From Phycisphaerae bacterium (GTDB taxonomy: Bacteria; Planctomycetota; Phycisphaerae; UBA1845), in NCBI GenBank assembly GCA_028289375.1, contig JANQQK010000069.1, positions 104,497-168,496 on the forward strand: a stretch of 64,000 nt of DNA, read 5' to 3'. This document shows positions 8,779-17,358 of the stretch, one piece after another. Made by a program: the position numbers and the translations under genes. Within the stretch, counting starts at the first letter, position 1, and every line of letters starts with the position of its first letter. Under the pieces are notes generated by a model. That model searched no databases. It was not told the DNA's origin and worked only from the letters and a program-made list of their open reading frames with translations.

Positions 8779-8958
8779 CTACCCCTGGCCTGTGGCGTTG
8801 AGGAGCGTCGTGGTGATCACGGTCGCCACCGCGTTGGTAATACCCGCGAAGAACCCGTCGCGAATGGCAAACGTGAAGTCACAACCACCCAATTGCAGCA
8901 TCGTCGCCCCGCACGCTAACAAGAACGTCGCACGCTTCGCCCGAATCAACATTTGCAC
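8779..8958 (-). CDS. Small putative lipoprotein
   Basis: 59 residues if translated from the GTG at 8958, which has AAGGAG seven to eight bases upstream; the ATG two codons later is spaced less well. The N-terminus is basic then hydrophobic and ends in the lipobox-like LQLGGC, followed by a short mature part of about 33 residues (DFTFAIRDG...). Very small lipoproteins with a GGCD start occur in planctomycetes, but I cannot name a family. It lies alone between the convergent nuclease gene and the next minus-strand gene, which ends 57 bases upstream of it; the two may share a transcript. Confidence 0.55.
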   Translation of the reverse strand: MQMLIRAKRATFLLACGATMLQLGGCDFTFAIRDGFFAGITNAVATVITTTLLNATGQG

Positions 8959-9015
8959 GTCACATCTCCTTGCACAACGTTCAGCCACGCCTTGCGAGGC
9001 CAACGGTCCAACGCA

Positions 9016-9885
9016 TCAGTAGCGCCAGGAAAAACCAACCCCGGCGAAGAAATCATCTGCCTGTTCATTCAACCCGAACCCGGCCCGGGCGTCGAGTTGA
9101 AAATCCTTGGTGACCAGATAGGTAATGCCACCATTCATGGTGTGGGCCATGTCCGCATTCTCACCGCCCGGATAGAACCCAAAGTACTCCACATAGCCGC
9201 CAAGCCGATCGGTCAACGCCATCGCGAGCGACAGTGACGCCGACGTCTGGAAAAACTGATCACCATCGTCATTGATCACCGCGAAATTGATATTGCCCGC
9301 CAATCCAAGATCATCCGTGAGGTCGTACGCCCACAACAGGCTCACCTTCGGTTCGACATCTTCTGCTGAAAACCCCGCGCTGCCCGTCGGCAGGCTCAAC
9401 TCGCCGATGATGCCGAAGTGTGGAATCCAGCCATCCTGCTCGATCAGCTTGAGTTTGAAACCGAGACTCAGGTCGTTCGCCCCCTGATCCCATTCCTCGC
9501 GCGTGAAGGGTCGACCGGCTGGCGACTCTGCCGTCGACTGCGTCTCCACGAATGAATACGCCGACCAGGCAATGCGAAGCTCGAAATCCTCAGCCACGCC
9601 GATGCGCAGCAACAGCTCCGGTGTGTGGTCGCGAACACGAACGTCGTCCTCGCGATCGAACGTGAATGTGTAGCCAGCCTCCAGTTGGAAATGGCCGGCA
9701 GGTACAGCCTCCGTGCTTTCGGTGAAGTCGGGACGATCCGTCACGAGCGGCTCGTCCATGGGATCGACCTCCCGCTTTTCATTCGATGTCGACGCATCGT
9801 TTTCCTGAGCCACTACCGACGACGCCGCCAAACCAGCCGCCACCGCGACGATCACCGACCATTGCCCAATTCCCTGTCCCATCAT
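9016..9885 (-). CDS. Outer-membrane channel-like protein (MetA/phenol-degradation family)
   Basis: 289 residues from the ATG at 9885; GGGAGG lies a few bases upstream and an adjacent in-frame ATG at 9882 is equally possible. A signal peptide (about 1-26, ending VVAQ) is followed by a beta-rich protein with the family-typical opening LVTDRPDFTESTEAVPAGHFQLEAGYTF-like block (TDRPDFTES, then GHFQLEAGY), regularly alternating strands and a C-terminal aromatic residue (SWRY) as expected of an outer-membrane barrel. The family was named from a phenol-degradation cluster, but most members have no known substrate. No catabolic genes are adjacent, so transport of a specific compound should not be inferred. 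Confidence 0.7.
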   Translation of the reverse strand: MMGQGIGQWSVIVAVAAGLAASSVVAQENDASTSNEKREVDPMDEPLVTDRPDFTESTEAVPAGHFQLEAGYTFTFDREDDVRVRDHTPELLLRIGVAEDFELRIAWSAYSFVETQSTAESPAGRPFTREEWDQGANDLSLGFKLKLIEQDGWIPHFGIIGELSLPTGSAGFSAEDVEPKVSLLWAYDLTDDLGLAGNINFAVINDDGDQFFQTSASLSLAMALTDRLGGYVEYFGFYPGGENADMAHTMNGGITYLVTKDFQLDARAGFGLNEQADDFFAGVGFSWRY

Positions 9886-9927
9886 GCCCGCCTCCCGAAT
9901 GTGGAGTGTCCTGCTCATTGCGGGTGT

Positions 9928-9954
9928 AGTATCGGCTACATCCTGTAGCGTCAA
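9928..9954 (-). promoter_or_regulatory. Possible sigma70-like promoter for the channel gene
   Basis: On the minus strand TTGACG (9949-9954) and GATACT (9928-9933) are separated by 15 bases. The spacing is short, and the second box matches the consensus in four of six positions. A GTAG...CTAC inverted repeat overlaps the spacer and could be an operator. Weak evidence. Confidence 0.3.
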
Positions 9955-10083
9955 GAACAAAAGGCCGCTTGCGCCACATTTTCTCGGTGGTCGTCTTCGG
10001 ATGTGCCGAATCTCGCGATCGAACTATGATTTGTGCGACCTGCGAGCCACATGAACAGAAGAAGACTTCGAAGGAATGTCACC

Positions 10084-10476
10084 ATGGCCAACAACAAACC
10101 ACGCGTGCTGGACGTGGGCAATTGCGACCCCGACCACGCCTCGATCTGCCGGATGCTGAGTCACTTTGACGTGGACGTGGACCGCGTCATGTTCGTCGAC
10201 GAAGCAAAGCAGGCATTGCAATCGCAGCCATACAACCTCGTGCTGGTCAACCGTCTGATCTTCGCCGATTCCAGCGACAGCATGCCGCTTGTCGAATTTG
10301 TCGCCGGCGACATGGGAGCGTCCGCCCCACCGATCATGATGGTGAGCAATTTTGAGGATGCCCAGGAGCGGGCAATGGCAGCGGGCGCACGGCGCGGATT
10401 CGGCAAAGCCGCATTGGACGACCCCGCCACGCTGGATTTGCTCAGACCGCACCTCGAGCCAGCCGCAGCGACCTGA
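10084..10476 (+). CDS. Receiver-domain protein lacking the phospho-acceptor Asp
   Basis: 130 residues, started at the ATG after AAGGA (10074-10078 region), consisting of one CheY-like domain. The acidic pocket is present as DVGNCDPDH (7-15), and a conserved-type Lys is seen in GFGKAAL near residue 108. However, the strand that normally ends in the phosphorylated Asp reads LVLVNRLI, with Asn at that place. The domain is therefore likely a pseudo-receiver that works by protein contact and not by phosphotransfer. No output domain is attached. It stands alone, divergent from the channel gene and about 480 bases upstream of a complete two-component pair. Confidence 0.65.
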   Translation: MANNKPRVLDVGNCDPDHASICRMLSHFDVDVDRVMFVDEAKQALQSQPYNLVLVNRLIFADSSDSMPLVEFVAGDMGASAPPIMMVSNFEDAQERAMAAGARRGFGKAALDDPATLDLLRPHLEPAAAT

Positions 10477-10493
10477 GGTTCCCGTCGGTTGGT

Positions 10494-10664
10494 CTAGGCG
10501 GCCTGAATTTCGACAATTTCAATGTCGGGGTAGTTGGCGTATCGATTCGCTTCGCGACGGGCTTCGTCGAAATCCTGCGCGTAGATACGAAACTGGCGTA
10601 CGGGGCCGGGCTTTTTCTCACCCTTGGCTTTGTAGCGATAGAGGACGATGTAGGTCTGCAGCAT
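10494..10664 (-). CDS. Small conserved-looking basic protein, function unknown
   Basis: 56 residues if started at the ATG at 10664: a strand-rich opening (LQTYIVLYRYKAKGEKK) followed by a helix (FDEARREANRYANYPD) and a final strand, which looks like a compact alpha/beta protein. A purine-rich AGGGGG sits rather far (about 14 bases) upstream, so the start is uncertain; a longer version from an upstream Met is possible but has non-protein-like composition. It ends 17 bases from the stop of the convergent receiver gene. I do not recognise the family. Confidence 0.5.
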   Translation of the reverse strand: MLQTYIVLYRYKAKGEKKPGPVRQFRIYAQDFDEARREANRYANYPDIEIVEIQAA

Positions 10665-10952
10665 GGTCGGTAATGCCCCCTGCGCGGCCATCCGGCCGAT
10701 TCTGGAATCTTCGCGTGCTCGAAAGGATACCGGCTTTACCGGGTGAATCAACTTGTCGCAAACGAGATTCCCCACGCGACTTATGGGACGACAATGGTTG
10801 CTGGTGGGCTTCAGGTTACACATCTGTTACCGCTTGCCCGCACGTTTTCGTCGCGATGTGCCGACGCACTGGATATGATGCTTTAGCTGGTTTCGGTTGT
10901 CCACGCCGGTTGCCTGGACGACGTCAGCGCAACTCGGTAACGGATCACCACC

Positions 10953-11696
10953 ATGCCCGGTAGACGCATCGTCATCATCGAAGATGAACAACCCATCCGC
11001 ACAGGCGTCGTCGACGCACTGAGTATTTCCGGATACGACGCTTTGGAAGCCGCCGACGGTCTCGAGGGCGTCAACCTCGTCCGATCGTCCGAGCCGGACC
11101 TTGTGCTGCTCGACTTGGCCATGCCGAAGATGGACGGGCTGGACGTGCTCGTGGAGCTGCGCAAAACACACGCCACGTTGCCGATCATCATTCTGACCGC
11201 GCGTGGATCCGAAGACGACCGCGTTCGCGGATTGAAGCTCGGTGCCGATGACTACGTCGTCAAGCCCTTTTCGGCCCGCGAATTGCTCGCACGCGTCGAA
11301 GCCGTCCTCCGCCGCTGCCCGGACCGTCCGGAACCGGTGCAATCGATCGCAGCGGCCGGGCAGATCGTCGACCTCGATCGCTGCGAAGTGCGCTACGACG
11401 GTGGTGACTTGGTCGCGCTCAGCGAGATGGAATCGGAGATCCTCCGTCATCTGGCCTACAATCCCGGCAGGGTCATTTCGCGTGAAGAACTTCTGACACG
11501 CGTCTGGGGCATTGACGAACACAAGCTCGAAACGCGGGCTGTCGACATGCACATCACACGACTTCGAAACAAGTTGAATCCCAAGGACGCCGAGCAAGGT
11601 GTCGAATGGATCACGACGGTCCGTGGCAAGGGGTACATGCTTGGCAGCGGCATCGACGTGAAGCGTCGCGACGTTCCGGAGAATTCTCGTTCATGA
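10953..11696 (+). CDS. OmpR/PhoB-type response regulator
   Basis: 247 residues. The receiver domain (about 4-118) has the acidic pair ED at 10-11, phospho-acceptor D54 in VLLDLAMPKMDG, the Thr in ILTARG and the Lys in VVKPFSARELL. The C-terminal winged-helix DNA-binding domain (about 140-238) shows the LSEMESEILRHLAYNPGRVISREELL pattern (LSEMESEIL, then GRVISREELL) and the recognition-helix region TRAVDMHITRLRNKL. It regulates transcription when phosphorylated by the kinase encoded next. Its stop overlaps the kinase start (ATGA), the usual arrangement of a cognate pair. Target genes cannot be told from the window. Confidence 0.93.
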   Translation: MPGRRIVIIEDEQPIRTGVVDALSISGYDALEAADGLEGVNLVRSSEPDLVLLDLAMPKMDGLDVLVELRKTHATLPIIILTARGSEDDRVRGLKLGADDYVVKPFSARELLARVEAVLRRCPDRPEPVQSIAAAGQIVDLDRCEVRYDGGDLVALSEMESEILRHLAYNPGRVISREELLTRVWGIDEHKLETRAVDMHITRLRNKLNPKDAEQGVEWITTVRGKGYMLGSGIDVKRRDVPENSRS

Positions 11697-13516
11697 TTCC
11701 GTCCAAACGCAGCGATCGCTTTGCACTTCTCGCGTATCTTCTGCTTGGCGTTGTCATGCTGGGCGGTGTGACATGGGGAACCATCGTCACCGTCAAGCTC
11801 GATAATGCCGACGCACGCGAACGCCTCAAGAACGATCTCTACGTTGCGGCCCAGGTGCTCGATTCGCGCGTCAGTACCGTGCTCGCCCAGGAAAACGCAC
11901 GCGACTACACCCACTTCACTCCCGACACATACTCCTTGAAAACCATCGTCAGCCCGGACGACGGAACCGCCACCGAAGGGCAGGTCGAGGAACCCTCCCC
12001 GCTCTTCGATACGTCGATGCTCCCCGCATGGATCCGCCTGCACTTCCAGGTATCACCCGAAAACGACTGGCAAAGTCCACAAGTCCGAGACGCCGTCGAC
12101 TGGTATCAGTCGGTCGTTTCAATCCCGTTCGACGAATTGCAACGACGTCGCAGTACGTTCGACGGACTCAAAGGCCAATGCGTTTCCCACACATTGCTGG
12201 CTCAACGGCTCGAAGCCGCCAGACTCCGGGATCAGCACTTCTCCAATACGGGTGACGACGAAGATCCAACCGTCGTATTGCCGACGTCGGGGCCGCCGAC
12301 GGGAATCGACTTCGCGTCGCGCGTGCGGGATGTCAATTCGTGGAAGAGCACGACCAAGCCACCCGAGCAATGCGTTACGCTGGACCGCGCCCTTAAGAAC
12401 ATCGGACAACCTGCCGACGCAGCCACGTCGGATGATCGCATGGTCGCCGTCACAACGACAAGCCTGACGCCCGTCTGGCTTGATTGCGACGAACATCAAC
12501 GACGCGACCTCGCATGGATTCGATGTGCGACCTTCGACGGCAAGACCTATTTTCAGGGGTTTCTCGCCGATTGGCCCACGCTAAAGAAATCGCTTCTCGC
12601 CAACGTCCCGGCAGGTCTGATCAATTACGATCTGGTTCCCGTCGATGCGTATCCCGACTCGACAGAAGCCGAAGAGCTACCATTGTTGAACCTGCCCGCC
12701 ATGCTCATCGCAGAACCTGCCGTGGCTGCGAGCACGCCCATTCCGTGGACAATGGTGCTCCCGTGGATCGCCGCACTTGTCATTCTCGCCGTCGTGGGTA
12801 TCGGGTTTCGCGCGATTCTCGCCTTGGCGGAACGACGCACGCAGTTCGCCTATGGCGTTACGCATGAGCTTCGAACCCCGTTGACCACCCTGCGACTCTA
12901 CACCGATATGCTTGCGTCAGGACTTGTGCGGCAGGAAGATCAGCCAAAGTACTTCGATACGCTCAATGGTGAGGCGGAGCGCCTGTCCGGATTGGTCAAC
13001 GAAGTGCTCGAGTACGCGCGGGTCGAAAACCGCGCGGTCAAGCTCGACATGCGCGACGTCACCGTTTCCGACCTCTTGGCCACCATCCACGAACACGCGA
13101 ACAACCAATGTGACAAATCCGGCAAACAATTGGTCATCGAGCCGAATGGGCTGGCCGAGAACATCATCCGCACGGATCCGCAATTGGTCCGGCAGTTGAT
13201 TCACAACATCATCGAGAACGCCTGCAAGTATTCCCAGGGGGCGGACGATCCCACGATCACCGTTCGCGCCGTGCACGCGACAGGCGGGCAAGTCGGCATT
13301 GAAGTGGAGGACAAAGGGCCTGGCATCAACCCGTCGGATCGCGGGACGATCTTCCAGCCCTTCAAGCGCGGCAGTGACGACGAGAACAAACCAGGCGGGA
13401 TCGGCCTGGGATTGGCGCTGGCGAAGAGTTGGGCCGGTCTACTCCGCGGCAAGCTCGAACTGGTCCATCAGCCACCCCCTGGCACATGCTTCCGGTTAAC
13501 CATACCGGAGCGGTAG
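11693..13516 (+). CDS. Membrane sensor histidine kinase
   Basis: 607 residues from the ATG overlapping the regulator stop; GGAG lies upstream. One membrane helix (about 12-35), a large extracytoplasmic sensor region (about 36-348), and a second helix (about 350-372) lead directly into the dimerisation helix with phospho-acceptor H391 in THELRTPLTTLR. The ATPase domain has the N box (HNIIENACKYS), G1 (VEDKGPGI), F box (FQPFKRGS) and G2 (GGIGLGLAL). The loop between the second helix and the H box is only about 18 residues, so there is no room for a HAMP domain. The sensor region matches no fold I can name. Confidence 0.92.
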   Translation: MIPSKRSDRFALLAYLLLGVVMLGGVTWGTIVTVKLDNADARERLKNDLYVAAQVLDSRVSTVLAQENARDYTHFTPDTYSLKTIVSPDDGTATEGQVEEPSPLFDTSMLPAWIRLHFQVSPENDWQSPQVRDAVDWYQSVVSIPFDELQRRRSTFDGLKGQCVSHTLLAQRLEAARLRDQHFSNTGDDEDPTVVLPTSGPPTGIDFASRVRDVNSWKSTTKPPEQCVTLDRALKNIGQPADAATSDDRMVAVTTTSLTPVWLDCDEHQRRDLAWIRCATFDGKTYFQGFLADWPTLKKSLLANVPAGLINYDLVPVDAYPDSTEAEELPLLNLPAMLIAEPAVAASTPIPWTMVLPWIAALVILAVVGIGFRAILALAERRTQFAYGVTHELRTPLTTLRLYTDMLASGLVRQEDQPKYFDTLNGEAERLSGLVNEVLEYARVENRAVKLDMRDVTVSDLLATIHEHANNQCDKSGKQLVIEPNGLAENIIRTDPQLVRQLIHNIIENACKYSQGADDPTITVRAVHATGGQVGIEVEDKGPGINPSDRGTIFQPFKRGSDDENKPGGIGLGLALAKSWAGLLRGKLELVHQPPPGTCFRLTIPER

Positions 13517-13555
13517 CAGCCATCGAAGGTGTGTCAACTCGGATCACAAGATCCG

Positions 13556-13981
13556 TTACTGCGAACCGCTGCCATCCAGCGTGTTGATGTGATCCGATTT
13601 GTCGGCCACTCTTCGGTAACCCAGATACAGAATCAACTCGTAGACTTCCGACCAACTCGGAAATGGTCGGTTGTTCACACGTTTGTACTCTTCGACGGCT
13701 TTGATGAACTCCAGAAGTTCCCCACCCATCTCACCTTCCTCCGCCATCTTGCGAATCTCGGCGCGACGTCGTCCGGGACCACGCCGACGGTCCAGCCCGC
13801 TACGCCGCTCAGCCCCCCGCCGGCGTTCCGTTCCGCGCCGATCATCACGATCGCCGGAACGACGGTCAGGACCATTGTATTCGTTCTGATCTGAAGCCTC
13901 GTTGTGCTCATCCATCATGGTCGCAGCCTCGTTCCCTTCGATCTGCTCGTCCGATTCGCATGGAATGGTCAGAGAGTCCAT
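13556..13981 (-). CDS. Unknown protein with Arg/Asp-rich repeats
   Basis: 141 residues from the ATG at 13981, which has GAGG five bases upstream. An acidic N-terminus is followed by a strongly charged stretch of repeated DRR/ERR units (NGPDRRSGDRDDRRG, then several RR pairs, about 38-78) and an ordered C-terminal part with predicted helices (GGELLEFIKAVEEYKRVNNR and SEVYELILYLGYRRVAD). The last part looks like a small protein-binding or DNA-binding domain, but I recognise no family. The gene converges with the kinase gene, 39 bases apart. Confidence 0.6.
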   Translation of the reverse strand: MDSLTIPCESDEQIEGNEAATMMDEHNEASDQNEYNGPDRRSGDRDDRRGTERRRGAERRSGLDRRRGPGRRRAEIRKMAEEGEMGGELLEFIKAVEEYKRVNNRPFPSWSEVYELILYLGYRRVADKSDHINTLDGSGSQ

Positions 13982-14115
13982 CGTATCCTCGCTAATCTGC
14001 AACCCGTCCTGGTCACTGTCAACCCAGCCCTGCTATCGGCGTGACCCCGGCAGCGGTTGACGATAGGATGAGCCGCAATCAGCAGCGAACATCTATACGG
14101 ACGACGAATCGAGAC

Positions 14116-14730
14116 ATGGCCGAGAATCCACACCATCAGACGCCGGAATCGGACACCGACGCGGACGTGAACGTTGCGCCCGAATCGACACCGCCACCGC
14201 CGGCACATCCGGACCCACCGCTCGCACCGCCTGAAAAGCAACATGAACGTCCACCGGAGAAGGATCTGTGGTCCGGTCGCACAAGCTGGCGACACTATCT
14301 TGGATCGATGATCGTCGGTTTGCTCATCGTGATCGTCCTGCTCTACGCCACCGGGAAATGGGGACCGGCAGGCTCGGTGTCTTGGATGCTGTGGCTGGCG
14401 TTCATCGCAGCGATTGTCTACGCCGGACGCGTCGGCTATCTGATTTTCCGCACGCGTTATCGCCTCACATCGGAGCGTCTGTTCATCGAACGGGGCATCC
14501 TCAGCCAGACGATCGATCAGACCGAGTTGATCCGCGTGGACGACGTCCGCGTGCACAAGTCCATTCTGGACCGGGTCTTCGGCTTGGCGACCATCGAGAT
14601 CATGTCGACCGACAGCACGCACGCATCGGTGCGAATCGATGGCGTGGCCGACGGCGATCGCGTCGGAGAACTCGTCCGTGCCCACATGCGCACCGCGCGT
14701 CGCTCGACGTTGTTCATGGAATCTCTGTAG
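14116..14730 (+). CDS. Membrane protein with bacterial PH-like (DUF304) domain
   Basis: 204 residues if begun at the ATG at 14116; an earlier ATG at 14068 is in frame and neither has a strong RBS. The first 60 residues are Pro- and charge-rich and likely disordered. Two membrane helices follow (about 66-86 and 94-112), then a bPH_2-type domain recognisable from YRLTSERLFIERGILS and the LIRVDDVRVHKSILDRVFG segment. Proteins of this type are membrane-associated and of unclear function, often compared with YdbS/YdbT. The gene stands alone. Confidence 0.7.
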   Translation: MAENPHHQTPESDTDADVNVAPESTPPPPAHPDPPLAPPEKQHERPPEKDLWSGRTSWRHYLGSMIVGLLIVIVLLYATGKWGPAGSVSWMLWLAFIAAIVYAGRVGYLIFRTRYRLTSERLFIERGILSQTIDQTELIRVDDVRVHKSILDRVFGLATIEIMSTDSTHASVRIDGVADGDRVGELVRAHMRTARRSTLFMESL

Positions 14731-15081
14731 CCCGACAAGTTGCGATTGTGCGCGCGGCATGAAAGAGAAAACACCGGGCCGTCTCGGCGAAGCCAAGACC
14801 AACCCGGTGCTTTCCGGAGGGGAAAAGCGCTATGTTTATCGCCCGGAGGCGTGAAACGCAGGTCACAACGTCCGTTTTGCGTACCGATTGTTTCTAGGCC
14901 TCATAACCGGCAAAGGCAACCACAGGTTCGCGGTTCCACCAAAATACACAACTACCCGGCATTGCGTGGGTTGCGCCGATTTCGCTAATGCCTTGTAAAG
15001 CATGAATTTACGGCCAGCCCGGCATGAGAACCGGGCTGGCCGCAATTTGGAACAATTGATTTTTCTGACGGACGCGAAGGC
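14731..15081. other. Gene-free stretch of 351 bases with two hairpins
   Basis: This lies between the convergent PH-domain and EF-G-like genes. It holds an inverted repeat at 14772-14778/14803-14809 (CACCGGG/CCCGGTG), which could end the plus-strand transcript, and a stronger one at 15011-15042 (see separate entry). No coding frame with an RBS is visible in between. Confidence 0.5.
15011..15042 (-). terminator. Strong hairpin downstream of the EF-G-like gene
   Basis: A perfect 12-bp GC-rich stem (15011-15022 with 15031-15042) with an 8-base loop lies 40 bases after the minus-strand stop. The T-run after it on the minus strand is poor (TAAATTCATG), so it may act as a terminator or only as an mRNA-stabilising hairpin. 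Confidence 0.5.
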
Positions 15082-17094
15082 CTAATCGTGCTCTTCGGGC
15101 TTCTTGGAGTCCTCCACGATCTTCTGCTGCACGTTCGATGGCACCTGGTCGTAGTGCGAGAACTCCATCATGTAGCTGCCCTGCCCGCCGGTGATACTCG
15201 ACAGACGCGAGTGGTAGTCCGACACCTCCGCGAGCGGCACGCGGGCCTTGAGCACCGCCATTTGCCCCGGCAGCATCTCCTGACCGACCGGCTGACCGCG
15301 GCGTGACGCGATGTCTCCCTGCAGATCGCCGAGATTGTCGACCGGCGCGGTCACCTCGAGATTCACGACCGGTTCGAGCAACACCGGCTTGGCCTTTAGG
15401 AATCCATCCTTGAACGCACCGCGACCGGCAATCTGAAACGCGATGTCCTTGCTGTCCACCGGGTGGGTCTTGCCGTCGATCAACTCGACCTTGACGTCAA
15501 CCACCGGGTAGCCGGCCAACACGCCTTCGGTCATCTGCTGCTGAATGCCCTTGTCGACACTCGGACGGAAGGATTGATCGATCGCACCGCCGAAAATCTT
15601 GTCGACGAATTCGTACCCGCCGCCGCGCTCGTTGGCGATCACGTTGATGATCACGCGACCAAACTGACCGGCACCACCCGACTGCTTCTTGTGCGTGTAC
15701 TCGATGTTCTCCGCCTTGCCGAGAATGGTCTCGCGATAAGGAATCTTCGGCGGGTGCGTCTCCACTTCGACCTTGTAGTACTTGGCCAACCGCCCGAAGA
15801 ACATGCGGACATGGGCATCGCCCACGCCATGCACGACGGTTTCATGCGTGGTCGGATTCCGCTCCACTTGGAAGCAGGGATCCTCTTCAGAGAATTTCTT
15901 AAACGCGGCTGCGATCTTGTCCTCATCGCCGCGTGCCTTCGCTTCGACAGCCACGGCATACATGGGCGTCGGAATTGGCGGCAGTGCGATCTTGCCGCCA
16001 TTGTCATCGAATACGACGTCGCCGATGTGCAGGTCAACTTTCGCCAACGCGACGATGTCACCAGCCACGCCTTCGGCGAGGTCCTTATGTTCGGCACCCA
16101 TGACGCGATAAATCGTGCCCGGACGCATGCCCTTCTTTTCGGCAAGCGTATGAATCTGATGATCCGACGCCATTCTGCCGCTCAAAATGCGAACAAAGGA
16201 GTACTTAATGTTGCTCTTGACGTCGTTGGAGACGTGGAAGACCTGGCCGACGAGTTTGTCGTTGGCAGGGTCTACTTCGGATTCATTGTCGTCTTCATCG
16301 ACGAGGACGCGTTTCTTGGCATCGATCGGACTTGGCGTCCAGTGCACCATCGCGTCCATGAATTCCTTGACGCCAACCTCGCCCGTCGCCGTCGTAAAAA
16401 CAATCGGAATGAGTTCGCCGATCGATACCGCCTCAACGGCGCACTCGATGACCTTGTCCTCGCTGGCCTCGCCGCCAAGGTACTTCTCCATCAATTCGTC
16501 GTCGACGACACAGATGGCTTCCACCGCTTCGGTCTTCGCGGTTTCGAGGTCACTGAACTCCGTGTCACCCGAGCCACCAATCACGCGCTCGATCGACTTG
16601 CAACCGGGCGTCGGTAAATTCACCGGCAGGCAGTTGTCGCCGAACGTCTCTTTCAACTGTCCGACAAGCTCTTCAAGATTCACATTGGCGTGGTCAATCT
16701 TGTTCACCACGATCACGACACTGAGGCCAAAATCCCGCGCGCGTTGGAACATGCGACGGGTGTTGACCTCGATACCTGAATCGGCTGCCACCACAACGAC
16801 CGCGGTGTCCGCGCCTGCCAGCGCAGGAATCGACTGACCGCAGAAATCGGGCAGGCCGGGCGTGTCGATCATGTTGATGTGGTGGCCGTCGTGCTCGACG
16901 GCACAGACGGACGTCTCCAGCGAGTGCTGCTTTTCCTTCTCTTCGTCGGTGTAGTCCAGAACGGTCGTCCCGTCAGTCACGCTGCCCATCCGCTTGGTCA
17001 CCCCTGCGATGTGCAGACACGCCTCCGCCAGCGAGGTTTTTCCAGCGTTGCCGTGACCGACCAATGCGATGTTCCTGATGTTTTCCGTCTTCAA
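15082..17094 (-). CDS. Elongation factor G-like GTPase
   Basis: 670 residues with the full EF-G domain order. The GTPase domain has P loop GHGNAGKT (14-21), DTPG in NMIDTPGLPDF, and NKID in VVIVVNKIDHA; domains II-V follow, with the domain IV segment GGAGQFGRVIINV and the C-terminal GSYMMEFSHYDQVP. It differs from translational EF-G in the switch I region, where the usual RGITI is replaced by EKQHSLET, and in its short length. This matches the EF-G-like paralogue group found beside true FusA in several phyla, whose exact role is unsettled. No rps12/rps7/tuf neighbours are present, which also argues that this is not the main fusA. Confidence 0.85.
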   Translation of the reverse strand: MKTENIRNIALVGHGNAGKTSLAEACLHIAGVTKRMGSVTDGTTVLDYTDEEKEKQHSLETSVCAVEHDGHHINMIDTPGLPDFCGQSIPALAGADTAVVVVAADSGIEVNTRRMFQRARDFGLSVVIVVNKIDHANVNLEELVGQLKETFGDNCLPVNLPTPGCKSIERVIGGSGDTEFSDLETAKTEAVEAICVVDDELMEKYLGGEASEDKVIECAVEAVSIGELIPIVFTTATGEVGVKEFMDAMVHWTPSPIDAKKRVLVDEDDNESEVDPANDKLVGQVFHVSNDVKSNIKYSFVRILSGRMASDHQIHTLAEKKGMRPGTIYRVMGAEHKDLAEGVAGDIVALAKVDLHIGDVVFDDNGGKIALPPIPTPMYAVAVEAKARGDEDKIAAAFKKFSEEDPCFQVERNPTTHETVVHGVGDAHVRMFFGRLAKYYKVEVETHPPKIPYRETILGKAENIEYTHKKQSGGAGQFGRVIINVIANERGGGYEFVDKIFGGAIDQSFRPSVDKGIQQQMTEGVLAGYPVVDVKVELIDGKTHPVDSKDIAFQIAGRGAFKDGFLKAKPVLLEPVVNLEVTAPVDNLGDLQGDIASRRGQPVGQEMLPGQMAVLKARVPLAEVSDYHSRLSSITGGQGSYMMEFSHYDQVPSNVQQKIVEDSKKPEEHD

Positions 17095-17358
17095 GGCGTC
17101 ACACTCCCAAAATGTCGTCGTTGCAATTCACCCCTGATCTGGCACCAAAATGGGGCATTGAGCAACTATACATGAGTTACCGGACCGTGACCAGCCAACG
17201 GGATCGGCTGGGGGCGATTCGAATCGATCACCGCATGTCACCTGAGCGCAACAGACATGCGATTCGTTGACGTTCTCGCCGGACATTCAGAAAATACCAT
17301 CGTCACGGCGGTGAAATGTGCACCGTCGAACAGTGAATCGCGTAATGCAGGTGCACCA

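Noticed and set aside
13790..13870. Apparent short tandem DNA repeat, considered as a possible CRISPR-like or microsatellite array
   Set aside because: It is explained by repeated Arg/Asp codons in the gene at 13556-13981; units are irregular and there are no spacers.
15463..16617. 384-residue plus-strand frame opposite the EF-G-like gene
   Set aside because: It has no recognisable motif and is antisense to conserved GTPase domains.
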